A DNA stretch of 54,850 nt from Myxococcaceae bacterium JPH2 (GTDB taxonomy: Bacteria > Myxococcota > Myxococcia > Myxococcales > Myxococcaceae), in NCBI GenBank assembly GCA_016458225.1, contig JAEMGR010000045.1, positions 1 to 54,850 of the forward strand, given 5' to 3'. The notes under the pieces are model-generated. The model saw nothing but the letters and a program-made list of their open reading frames with translations, was not told the origin of the DNA and ran no database searches. Each line of letters begins with the position of its first letter. The first letter of the stretch is position 1. The translations under genes and the position numbers were made by a program. This document shows, one piece after another, positions 47,801 through 53,400 of the stretch.

Positions 47801-50427
47801 CTGGAGCGCGGCGCGACCATGCGGGCGGAGAGCTGGAGGTGTCTGGCGAGGAAGTCATGTTCCTTGCGCCCGAGGTGACGGCGGAGGTCCAGTCCTTCGC
47901 GCGCAAGCACCAGCTCACGCTGAACACGGTGGTGCAGGGCGCGTGGGCGCTGCTCCTGAGTCGGTACTCGGGAGAGCGGGACGTGGTCTTCGGGGCCACG
48001 GTCTCCGGTCGTCCGGTGGACCTGCCCGGCGCCGAGGAGATGGTCGGGTTGTTCATCAACTCGCTGCCCATCCGCGCGCGCCTGCCCGCGGACGCGGCGG
48101 TGGTGCTGTGGCTGCAGCAGCTCCAGGCACGCCAGCTCGACATGCGTCGTCACGAGCACAGCCCGCTCATCCAGGTGAAGTCCTGGAGCGAGCTGGCGCG
48201 GGGCCTGCCCCTCTTCGAGACCGTGCTCGTGTTCGAGAACTACCCCCTCGACGCGGCGCTCGGAAAGGGCGCGCCCGGCCTCGAGGTTCGGGACGTGAAG
48301 AGTCACGACCAGGGCAACCAGCCGCTGTCGGCCTACGTGCTGCCCGGTGAGCGGCTGCGCCTGAGCCTCGCCTATGCCCCCGCGCTGTTCGACGAGGGTT
48401 CCATCCGTCGGCTGTTGTCTCACTGGAGCGCGTTGCTGCGCGGGCTGGCCTCGGGTGTGGAGCGGCTGGACGCGGTGCCGATGCTTCGCGATGAGGACCG
48501 GGCGGCGGCGATCGACCTGGGTCGTGGCCCGGTGCACGCGCTGGATTCGGAGACGAGCCTCTCGGCGCTCTTCGAGGCGCGGGCCGCGCGGAAGCCGCAG
48601 GCCCCTGCGCTGATCACGCGGACGGGGTCGGTGACGTGGAGCGCGCTGTCGGCGCGGGTGAATCGACTCGCCGCGCGCCTCCGTGCGCAGGGCGTGGGCC
48701 CCGAGGTCCGAGTCGGCCTCTTCGCCGATCGCTCCGTGGAGATGGTGGTGGGCCTGCTCGCGGTTCTGCGTGCGGGAGCGGCGTATGTCCCCTTGGAGCC
48801 CTCGCATCCTCGCGAGCGGCTGGGCTGGATGGTGGAGCAGTCGCGGCCTGGAGCGCTGCTCGCGCGGCGACACCTGGCGGACCGGCTGCCGCCTCACGCG
48901 GGGCTCCCGGTGCTGTGGCTGGAGGACGAGGATGCACCGGCGCCGGGTGCTCCGCCGCTGCCTCCTGCTCCAGGCGGCGATGCCCTGGCCTACGTCATCT
49001 TCACCTCGGGCTCCACGGGACAGCCCAAGGGCGTCATGGCCACGCACCGCGCGACGCTCAACCGGTTCGCGTGGATGTGGCGCGCCTATCCCTTCGAGGA
49101 CGGAGAGGTCGGCGCGTTGACCACGGGCTTTGGCTTCGTGGACGCGGTCTGGGAGCTGCTCGGGCCCTTGCTGGCGGGCGTGCCCGTGGTCCTTCCCGAT
49201 GAAGAGGGGCTGAAGGACCCAGCACGCCTCGTCTCGGAGCTGGACGCGGGCGGCGTCACGCGCGTGGTCCTGGTGCCGCAGGTGCTGCGCGGGCTGCTGG
49301 AGGTCCCGGACATGGCGTGCCGCCTCAAGGCGCTGCGCCTCTGGGTGACCAGCGGTGAGCGGTTGCCCGAGGACCTCGCCGCGCGCTTCCGCGAGCACCT
49401 GCCGCAGGCCCGATTGCTCAACCTCTACGGCTCGTCGGAGGTGGCCGGAGATGCCACGGCGACCGAGGTGGGCGCGGGCTCGGTCTCCATCGGACGGCCC
49501 ATCGACAACATGCAGGCCTATGTGCTCGATGCGGCGCTGCACCCCGTCCCCATCGGCGCGCGCGGTGAGCTGTTCATCGCGGGCCCCGGTGTGTCGCGAG
49601 GCTATCTGGGACGGCCGGACCTGACGGCGGAGCGCTACGTGGCGGATCCGTTCAGCGTCGAGCCTGGCGGTCGCATGTACCGCACGGGTGATGTCGCGCG
49701 CTGGCGCCGAGATGGACAGCTCGAATACCTGGGCCGGGCCGACGAACAGCTCAAGGTTCGCGGCGCTCGGCTGGAGCCCGGTGAGGTCGAGGCCGCGCTC
49801 CGGTCTCATCCTTCCGTGGCTCAGGTCGCGGTCGTCGGTCGCGAGGACGCGGCGGGCGAGGTGCACCTGGTGGCGTGGGTGGTCCCGCGGCCCGGTCAGA
49901 CGCTCGATGTGGCCGATCTGCGCGGCTCCCTGAAGCAGAAGGTGCCGGACTTCATGGTGCCCTCGACGTTTGTCACCGTGGAGGCGCTGCCACTCACCAC
50001 GACCGGGAAGGTGGACCGGCGCGCGCTGCGCGACCGTGCCACTCCCATCGGGAATGCCGTGGCGTATGTCGCGCCCGCGACGCACGAGGAGCGACTGCTC
50101 GCCGACATCTGGTCCGAGCTGTTGGGGCGGACGCAAATCGGCGCCCGAGATGACTTCTTCGCGCTGGGCGGACACTCGCTCATGGCCGCGCGCATCGTCG
50201 CGCGGGTGCGCGAGTCGCTGGGCGTGGAGCTGTCGCTGGCCGCGGTCTTCGAGTCCCCCACGCTGGAGGGGATGGCGAGCGCTGTCGCGCGACTCGCGGG
50301 GTCGATGAAGCGCATCGCCGATGAGCCCATCGCGCGGGTGTCCCGAGAGTTGGACGCCAACGCGTTGGAGCAGCTCTCGGACGACGAACTGGACGCACTG
50401 CTGGATGCCACCGAGGCGGAGAGCTGA
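35851..50427 (+). CDS. Lipopeptide synthetase 2: KS-AT-ACP-C*-A*[monooxygenase]-C-A-PCP-E-C-A-PCP
   Basis: 4858 residues. The ATG at 35851 is preferred because GAGGA lies upstream and it overlaps the previous stop by 8 bases; an in-frame upstream ATG would overlap more. Order by residue: KS 18-440, AT 530-863, ACP 930-1000, C* 1025-1463, degenerate A* 1480-1703 and 2067-2226 with an LLM monooxygenase 1707-2061 inserted, Ala/Pro linker, C 2268-2710, A 2720-3210, PCP 3226-3296, E 3308-3746, C 3766-4213, A 4226-4726, PCP 4740-4810. A C-terminal acidic helix (LEQLSDDELDALLD) is a typical docking segment. The enzyme adds one malonate, oxidises, adds a D-residue and then a beta-alanine. There is no KR, DH or TE. 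The next gene starts 3 bases after the stop. Confidence 0.96.
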   Translation: MADADNHVEAEDFGNDIAVVGMAGRFPGARDLRDYWRNLREGVESISVFPESALESSPLMPDALRHLPNFVRAGGILEGAESFDAGFFEVTPREALWMDPQQRVFLQCAWAALEDAAYDPTRFKGRISLYAGAGSSSHLLSLLGEARKDPAAAMDLVTSGPESLAMKASFKLQLRGESVAVYTACSTGLVAIHMACQSLLTRQSDIALAGAVRIASPQRTGYVYQDGLIYSPDGHCRAFDHRAAGTVAGNGAGVVVLKPLADALRDGDRVYAVIKGTAINNDGQQKVGYTAPSIEGQTEVIADALAYAGLGGDDIGYVEAHGTGTSLGDPIELAALTRAFRKTTERKGYCGLGSVKTNLGHLDAAAGVAGFIKVVLALRNEELPPSLHFERANPELGLERSPFYVNTALMPWPRTDVPRRAGVSSFGIGGTNSHVVLEEAPAETRASPSGRPFHVVSLSARTPSALETMTRELAAHLDAGGAGSELPLEDVAFTRNVGRRAFEHRRAVVAATPAELVERLRKPPAAVEQGRLRRVAFLFPGQGAQAVGMGRELYGVEAGFRKDVDAALARLDPALAKEVRALVLTPDGQDSAMAPLLADPRVALPALFIVEHALARLWMSWGVKPLAMLGHSYGEYVAACVAGVLSAEDGLRLAVVRGALMARLPPGGMLAVGMSEAALTPLLSEGLALAAINGEDRCVVSGTVPAIERLSARLEAQGVGVVRLPAAHAFHSSAVEPLMPELARAVASMRLQAPKVPYVSSATGTWIRPEEATDPEYWARQMRQPVRFATGLAFLVAEGCSVLLEVGPGQDLTALCRPLARQDKRLVVAPSLRRRPTESDYRGLLQSLGDLWCAGVDVSWAQLASGEKRRRVALPTYPFEEQPFTLAAPAAESLPEPEARPVAPGTFVPGAVRASAAPRTEVPVVTARAPLSDIQQRVLEIWRERLGAVEIGLDDDFLELGGNSLMAAQMLTRLRETFSVQLPLSALFEAPTVAGIAARIEAMLGGPNGGPSVPDDAIVRIDRSGELPLSVVQERVWRMEQLDPGNPSLNMPLAIRLTGALEARVLERAVNEVIRRHEMLRATYVVVDGQVRQRFAAEVRIDVPVVDLRGFAGDAEAEAIRLALDEARSPFSLDAGPIVRARLVRLRDADHVMLLTVHHIAADTLSLVAFFREMAVNYQAFLAGKPAPLPELPVHYVDAAAWERRALSGGVLATQEAWWRETLADHPAPLELPTDRPRPTEQRLRGERFPVTLSAEASTALKAICHREGVTPFMTLLAALSALLARYSGREDIVVGTPVGNRARGELEPLIGFVAHAMALRTDLSGDPTFRELLGRARDTAIDATAHQDVPFEHLLPRVAPGRDPARSRLCDAAIILHSHVATAPPSVPGLELRLVEVPGTPAQFGATLGELTLLLIESATGFSGVIEYATELYDEARVARMAGHLETLLIAAHAEPEVRVSHLPLATRDELSRPAPRGVADPLGLLARLDARAGRTPDDVALSSGAVHVTWRELSDRARRMSARLMEAGVRDGVPVAVRLEPSVEAVVAHWGILGAGGACLPVSEGDMAVLASLLPDSGPRVLVVARAGDVTAPSGVRVVALDAMGAVASGASREATADGLAFIVPAPEALGGRGRVVLTHRNVAHLLAGLDARSVGREGDVWLAARGPAEDVSGLELLGALARGLRVVLPPERLAARFATLGASAKAHRPIDFSLSYFANDEDSLGEHKYEQLLEGAKFADTHGFSAIWTPERRFHSFGGLYPAPSVVGGALAMLTRNLRIRAGSVVLPLHDPIEVAEQWSVVDNLSNGRVGVSLATGWHANDFSLSPGTFARRKEVLRERLDELRRLWRGGTVRRRNGAGNEVELALRPKPKQAELPVWLTAAGNPETFRQAGAVGAGILTNVIGLGSQLEELRAKVALYREAWRQEGHGPGRGHVTLMLHTFLGRDAAEVRAAVREPLMSYFRSSVDIFGNLVASQGLQVDVRGLTPQDMEALLVQGFEHYLEDGGLLGTVEDGVRIVGSLRSMDVDEVACLVDFGVPLEPTMASLQLLDTLRQRMQAPPVEEARALTEVGSELGELLAWVRAEGVTVLRCAPSQVRALAELPGAEEALAGVRGLILAGEAVAADASALQVRGFRALTSQVHQASSWGLGAEELAARTRVLDAKGRAVPVGVVGTIAVGGPSLPQGFWKDADSTRARFVEVDGETLFLTGKRARWGRDGALEPIAPAPAAKPRRPAKTATAAAPRPQPRAQPATTGVPVVRVPRDLPLPLSFPQQRLWALNQLDPDGIAYNNVVTLRLSGPVNADVLEASLDAVVRRHEVLRTTFALTEDGARQVIVPSMPLVMARHVARDESEAIRIAMEEARRPFDLSRGPVMRAAMIRIAETEHVLQLTLHHIASDGWSSGVLYREMVANYEAFSAGRPSPLPELPIQYADYSAWQRSWLDSPAMAAQLAYWKERLAGTQVLEMPTDRPRPARWSGRGGRLSVAVPRPLVDALWAVGRREGATPFMVITAAWQTLLHRYSGQDDIVIGTSAAGRNRAELEGLIGCFLNTLAIRADFSSRPSFAELLRRVKTASIEAFAHQDIPFERLVDELRVPRDPSRMPLVQAMLTFHNTPPIDVLAPGLGVQPMDLDIGATKVDLSLELRESKAGLDGALEFAADLFDRRTVERLWERFLLLLSGLAEDPFRRVAELPLLSAEEQRKVLVEWNDTRAAFPAVDGVHHLFEQQAARTPEAIALVTASERLTYGALDARANQLARYLRGLGVGPEVRVGVCAERSWELIVGLLGVLKAGGAFVPLDPAYPSQRLAFMMRDANLAIVVTQEHLTSQLPSGGEVLVTVDAEWDDIARQPATAPDARGSAGNAAYVIYTSGSTGMPKGVLVTHEGICNTVRSIVPAHDVGPGRRVLQAAALGFDASVLEVLSTLVAGAELHLAPRESLLPGAPLREVLESRGITTVTLTPSSLTQLEPEGLPALSTVISAGEVCTPELARRWNRGRRLLNGYGPTEATVCATVSTSLDAERPDIGRPLHNTRAYVLDVRGQPVPIGLSGELYLGGAGITRGYLGRPELTSERFVPDGFSGEAGARLYRTGDRVRAREDGRLEYLGRVDAQVKVRGYRIEPGEIEAVLRQHPSVADAVVVVRADASHTRRLVGYVVATSEGEPGLTALRDFLKDRLPDHMVPAAFVVLAALPKTPGGKVDRGALPEPDAIKVASGKDYVAPRTEVERTLAALWAQVLGVERVGIHDNFFELGGDSILGIQIVSRAKQAGLRLEPAMLFERQTLAELSEGVGQAQAPVGEQGPVEGSAPLTPMQRIFFEDWALPEPHHYNLSAVLEVRRPVDAAILERALAAVVGHHDALRLRFTRTAEGWTQSHGPVPEHVAVRRVDHSAIPESGLEAALESVGAEIQRSLRLDEGLLLRAALFERGPSRAARLLLVVHHLAVDGVSLRPLLEDVETAYARLERGEPVVLPAKTTSFKAWAEKLVAHANSAAMGRELALWRASDVVPALPVDFPGGDNTSASEQLVTVSFEPGETRTLLNEVPSAYRARVDEVLLSALARAVARWTGGPRVRLELEGHGREPLFPDVDLSRTVGWFTSTFPLDVTMPEGATAGDALRALRDARRVLPMNGLGYGLLRYLRPDAAPVLSAQPGAEVGFNYLGQLDAAARGSERFGLTHEPSGPWHAPSGRRPHRLDVNAVVRDGRLVVTFAFSRALHALRTIESVAARFSEGLRELVAGKGTDDAARRSLGDFPLARTTPAALTRLLGQHPDLEDLSALTSLQQGMLLHTVLSAPGSGVFHERLAWTLRGRADLVALRRAWGEVIARHGILRTSFHHEGLGEPLQLVHREATLAWTEHDLRGLSPDAQLARMTALVEADRARGFALGTAPLARMEVVRLGEDEHRFLWSHHHLILDGWSVGLMLREVFTLYGDFASGRGSSLPRPAAWRDYLAWLQRQDLSAAQAYWRGELAGFTSPTPLPGARRDHAGGELEVSGEEVMFLAPEVTAEVQSFARKHQLTLNTVVQGAWALLLSRYSGERDVVFGATVSGRPVDLPGAEEMVGLFINSLPIRARLPADAAVVLWLQQLQARQLDMRRHEHSPLIQVKSWSELARGLPLFETVLVFENYPLDAALGKGAPGLEVRDVKSHDQGNQPLSAYVLPGERLRLSLAYAPALFDEGSIRRLLSHWSALLRGLASGVERLDAVPMLRDEDRAAAIDLGRGPVHALDSETSLSALFEARAARKPQAPALITRTGSVTWSALSARVNRLAARLRAQGVGPEVRVGLFADRSVEMVVGLLAVLRAGAAYVPLEPSHPRERLGWMVEQSRPGALLARRHLADRLPPHAGLPVLWLEDEDAPAPGAPPLPPAPGGDALAYVIFTSGSTGQPKGVMATHRATLNRFAWMWRAYPFEDGEVGALTTGFGFVDAVWELLGPLLAGVPVVLPDEEGLKDPARLVSELDAGGVTRVVLVPQVLRGLLEVPDMACRLKALRLWVTSGERLPEDLAARFREHLPQARLLNLYGSSEVAGDATATEVGAGSVSIGRPIDNMQAYVLDAALHPVPIGARGELFIAGPGVSRGYLGRPDLTAERYVADPFSVEPGGRMYRTGDVARWRRDGQLEYLGRADEQLKVRGARLEPGEVEAALRSHPSVAQVAVVGREDAAGEVHLVAWVVPRPGQTLDVADLRGSLKQKVPDFMVPSTFVTVEALPLTTTGKVDRRALRDRATPIGNAVAYVAPATHEERLLADIWSELLGRTQIGARDDFFALGGHSLMAARIVARVRESLGVELSLAAVFESPTLEGMASAVARLAGSMKRIADEPIARVSRELDANALEQLSDDELDALLDATEAES
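35902..38860 (+). other. PKS module KS-AT-ACP, malonyl-specific, no reductive domains
   Basis: KS active-site Cys in TACSTG (36403-36405), with HGTGT and NLGHLD following. The AT has GHSYGEY (Ser 37744-37746) and HAFH (38032-38043), the pattern linked to malonyl-CoA. The ACP Ser is at 38740-38742 in LGGNSL. With no KR or DH, the peptide is extended by two carbons to a beta-keto thioester. Confidence 0.92.
38925..40240 (+). other. Condensation domain with altered HHxxxDG motif (HHIAADT)
   Basis: The fold signatures of a C domain are present (LPLSVVQERVW; FEHLLPRVAPGRD), but the catalytic motif reads HHIAADT (39322-39342), with Thr for the final Gly. It follows the PKS ACP and precedes a broken A domain that has no carrier. 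A normal chain-elongating role is doubtful. Confidence 0.8.
40290..42535 (+). other. Degenerate adenylation domain with embedded luciferase-like FMN monooxygenase
   Basis: The A* N-part (40290-40965) aligns with the glycine A domain of the previous gene (THRNVAHLLAGLDAR against SHRNVAHFLAGMDAR). It has lost the TSGSTGxPKG loop (FIVPAPEALGGRGR) and has AEDVSGLE at A4. The LLM domain (about 40975-42035) shows IDFSLSYFAND, the FHSFGGLYPAP segment, GSVVLPLHDP, VSLATGWHANDF and PVWLTAAGNPETF. The A* C-part lacks NxYGPTE and stops after FLTGKRARWGRDG. No PCP follows; an Ala/Pro-rich linker leads straight to a C domain. Insertion between A4 and A5 matches the glycine A-monooxygenase architecture described for myxothiazol MtaG. 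Confidence 0.88.
42655..47095 (+). other. Module C-A-PCP-E, aromatic-like residue converted to D form
   Basis: C with HHIASDG (43042-43062). A with YTSGSTGMPKG (44467-44499) and code D-A-L-T-I-A-G-V-C-K, similar to phenylalanine/tyrosine-type codes (tentative). PCP with LGGDSI (Ser 45625-45627), the form usual before epimerases. The E domain shows HHLAVDG (46177-46197), EGHGRE, RTVGWFTSTFP, GLGYGLLRYL and FNYLGQ, all intact. Confidence 0.87.
47150..50290 (+). other. Module C-A-PCP, predicted beta-alanine
   Basis: C of the D-accepting subtype (SLQQGMLL; HHLILDG at 47590-47610), as expected after an E domain. A with FTSGSTGQPKG (49000-49032). The invariant Asp235 that holds the alpha-amino group is Val (49138-49140), with Asp next to it. 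The code reads V-D-W-V-V-S-L-G-D-K, eight of ten identical to the beta-alanine code V-D-W-V-I-S-L-A-D-K. The A5 motif is NLYGSSE. PCP Ser is at 50176-50178. Confidence 0.85.
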
Positions 50428-50430
50428 ACC

Positions 50431-53400
50431 ATGGGGAACGGGACGGAGAAGAAGCCCACGCTGACGCGTGAGGAGAAGCTCGCGCTTCTGGCCAGGCGTC
50501 TGGAGAAGAAGCCTCGCCCGGCGCTGCCGCTGACGTTCTCCCAGCAGCGCATGTGGTTCCTGGAGCAGCTCGCGCCCGGGCTCCCGGCCTACAACCTGCC
50601 GCTGGTCGTGGAGCTGTCGGGGGCCCTGGATGTCGCGGCCCTGGAGCGAGCCTTCCAGGAGGTCGTCCGGCGTCACGATGCGCTGCGCACCCGCTTCGGT
50701 GAGGCGAGCGGCGCGCCCGTGCAGCTCGTCGAGCCGCAGTGGACCTTGGTGCTCGAAAGGGAAGACCTCACGCACCTCGGGCCCGAGGCGCGCGACGCGG
50801 AGGTCGTGCGGAGCATCGAGCGAGCGATGCGCACGCCCTTCCGGCTGGAGACCGGACCGCTCATTCGCGCGGCGCTGCTGCGACTCTCGCCAGAGCGCCA
50901 CGTGTTGCGCGTGGTGATGCACCACATCATCTCCGACGGCTGGTCCATGGGCGTGCTCACCCATGAGCTGGTGGCGCTCTATGGCGCATTCACGCGCGGA
51001 CAGCCTTCGCCGCTGCCCGAGCTGCCCCTCCAGTATCCGGACTACGCGGTGTGGCAGCGTGGCCGCCTCCGAGGCGAGGCCCTGGATGCGCATCTGGAGT
51101 TCTGGCGGCGGCGCCTGGCCGGAGCGCCCCATGCGCTGGAGTTGCCCACGGATCGCCCGCGACGCGCGGCCACGGGCGCGGCGGGGCAGCGCAAGGCCCT
51201 GCTCTCCGTGCGACTGACGGAGCGTCTGGAGTCACTGGCGCGCGAGGAGGGCGCGACGCTCTTCATGGCAATGCTGGCGGGGCTCCAGGCCCTGCTGTCT
51301 CGCTACTCAGGACAGCGCGATGTGCTCCTGGGCGCGCCGTATGCGAACCGCGATCGCGTGGAGACGGAGGGGTTGATTGGCCTCTTCTTCGAGCCGCTCG
51401 TCCTGCGCGGTGACCTCTCCGACCGTCCCCACTTCCGCGAGCTGCTGCGGCGCGCGCGCCTCGGCACGGTGGAGGCGTTCGCACATCCGCATGTCCCCTT
51501 CGAGCCACTCCTGAAGGCCCTGGGCGTGGAGCGCGACCTGACCCGCGCGCCCCTGTTTCAAGTGCTGTTTGGCCAGCTCGATGCGCTGCCCAGCACCCGC
51601 GCGGTGCCTGGGCTCGGAGTGCGCACGCTGGACGCGGACGCCACCAGCACCGAGCTGGACCTGACCCTGATGATGGCGCGCGGGCCCACGGGCATCCTGC
51701 TCAGCGCGACCTACAACGCGGACCTCTACGACAGCGCGACCGTCGACGCGATGCTGGCGCATCTGGAGGTGCTGCTGGAGAGCGCGGTGTCCACACCGGC
51801 GCGCGCCGTGGAGCGGCTCCCGCTGCTCTCCGAAGCGGAGCGGCATCGCTTGCTGGTCGAGTGGAATGGGGAGCGCCGCCCTCATGCGGGGCCCGACAGC
51901 ATCCACGCCCTCCTCGAGGCGCAGGTGGCTCGGACCCCGGAGGCGCTGGCCGTCATGGCGGGCGCCGAGGCCGTGACGTACCGCGAGCTGGACGCGCGAG
52001 CGAACCGCGTGGCGCGTGGACTGAGGTCGCTCGGCGTCGGGCTGGAGACGCGCGTGGCGGTCCATGTCGAGCGCTCCATCGAGCTGGTGACCGCGCTGCT
52101 CGGCATCCTGAAGGCCGGAGGCACCTACGTCCCGTTGGATCCGGAGTACCCGCCGGAGCGGCTCGCCTTCATGTTGGAGGACAGCGGCGCGCGCCTCATC
52201 GTGGGCAGCGCGGCGCTCCGCGAGCGCTTGGGGCCCATCACCGCTCGCTGGATGGATGCGCGTCAGGCGAACGATGCGTCGGTGGAGTCGAGCCCGCTGG
52301 GCGTGCAGGTGCCCGGCGAAGCCGCTGCCTATGTCCTCTACACCTCCGGCTCGACGGGGCGTCCCAAGGGCGTCGTGGTCCAGCACCGCTCGCTGGTGAA
52401 CTTCACGCGTGCGGCATGGCAGGCCTTCCCCGTGGCACCGGGCGATCGCGTGCTCCAGTTCGCGTCCATCAGCTGGGACACGAGCGCCGAGGAGCTGTAC
52501 CCCTGCCTGACGCAAGGCGGGACGCTCGTCCTGCGGACGCCGGAGATGCTCGACGTCCCGGAGTCCTTCCTGGAGAAGTGCGACGCGGCGGGGATTCGCC
52601 AGCTCAACCTGCCGACGGCGTTCTGGCATGAGGTGACCGCGCGTCTGGCGGAGGGCAAGGCTCGGCTGCCCTCGGGTCTCCGGTGGGTGGTCATTGGCGG
52701 AGAGCGCGCGATGCCGGAGCGCGTCTCCCAGTGGCGCCGGCACGTAGGCGGCTCGATTCCGCTGTTGAACACGTACGGCCTCACCGAGGTCACCGCGGTC
52801 GCGACCTCGGTGGACCTGGCCGCGTCCGAGGAGGTCCCGGGGCGCGAGGTGGAGATCGGCCGGCCGCTCGCGAACGTCCGCGTCTACGTGCTCGATGCCG
52901 CGCTGGAGCCGGTGCCCGTCGGAGTGGTGGGTGAGCTGTTCGTGGGCGGCGAAGGCGTGGCGCGAGGCTACCTGGGGCGGCCCGACCTGACGGCGGAGCG
53001 GTTCGTCCCGTCGCCTTGGGGTGAGGGCGAGCGCTTCTATCGCACGGGGGATCGCGCCCGGTGGCGCCGCGAGGGGGGCCTGGAGTACCTCGGCCGCGCG
53101 GACGCGCAGGTCAAGGTTCGAGGTCACCGCGTCGAGCTGGGAGAGGTCGAGGCTGGCGTGCTCGCGCATCCAGGCGTGCGCGAGGCGTTGATCCTCGTTC
53201 GAGAAGATGTCCCGGGAGATCGCCGGCTCGTGGCCTATGTCGTGGCTCGGCCGGGACACGCGCTGGAGGGAAGACAGGTTCGTGCCGAGCTGGAGACTCG
53301 GCTGGCGCGCTTCCTGGTGCCTCAGGCGGTGGTGGTGCTGGAGCGCTTGCCCCTGTTGCCCAATGGCAAGGTGGATCGTCACGCGTTGCCGTCGCCGGAG

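Noticed and set aside
47785..51132. Long minus-strand open frame across two NRPS genes
   Set aside because: It spans the boundary between two real plus-strand genes and has shadow-type composition.
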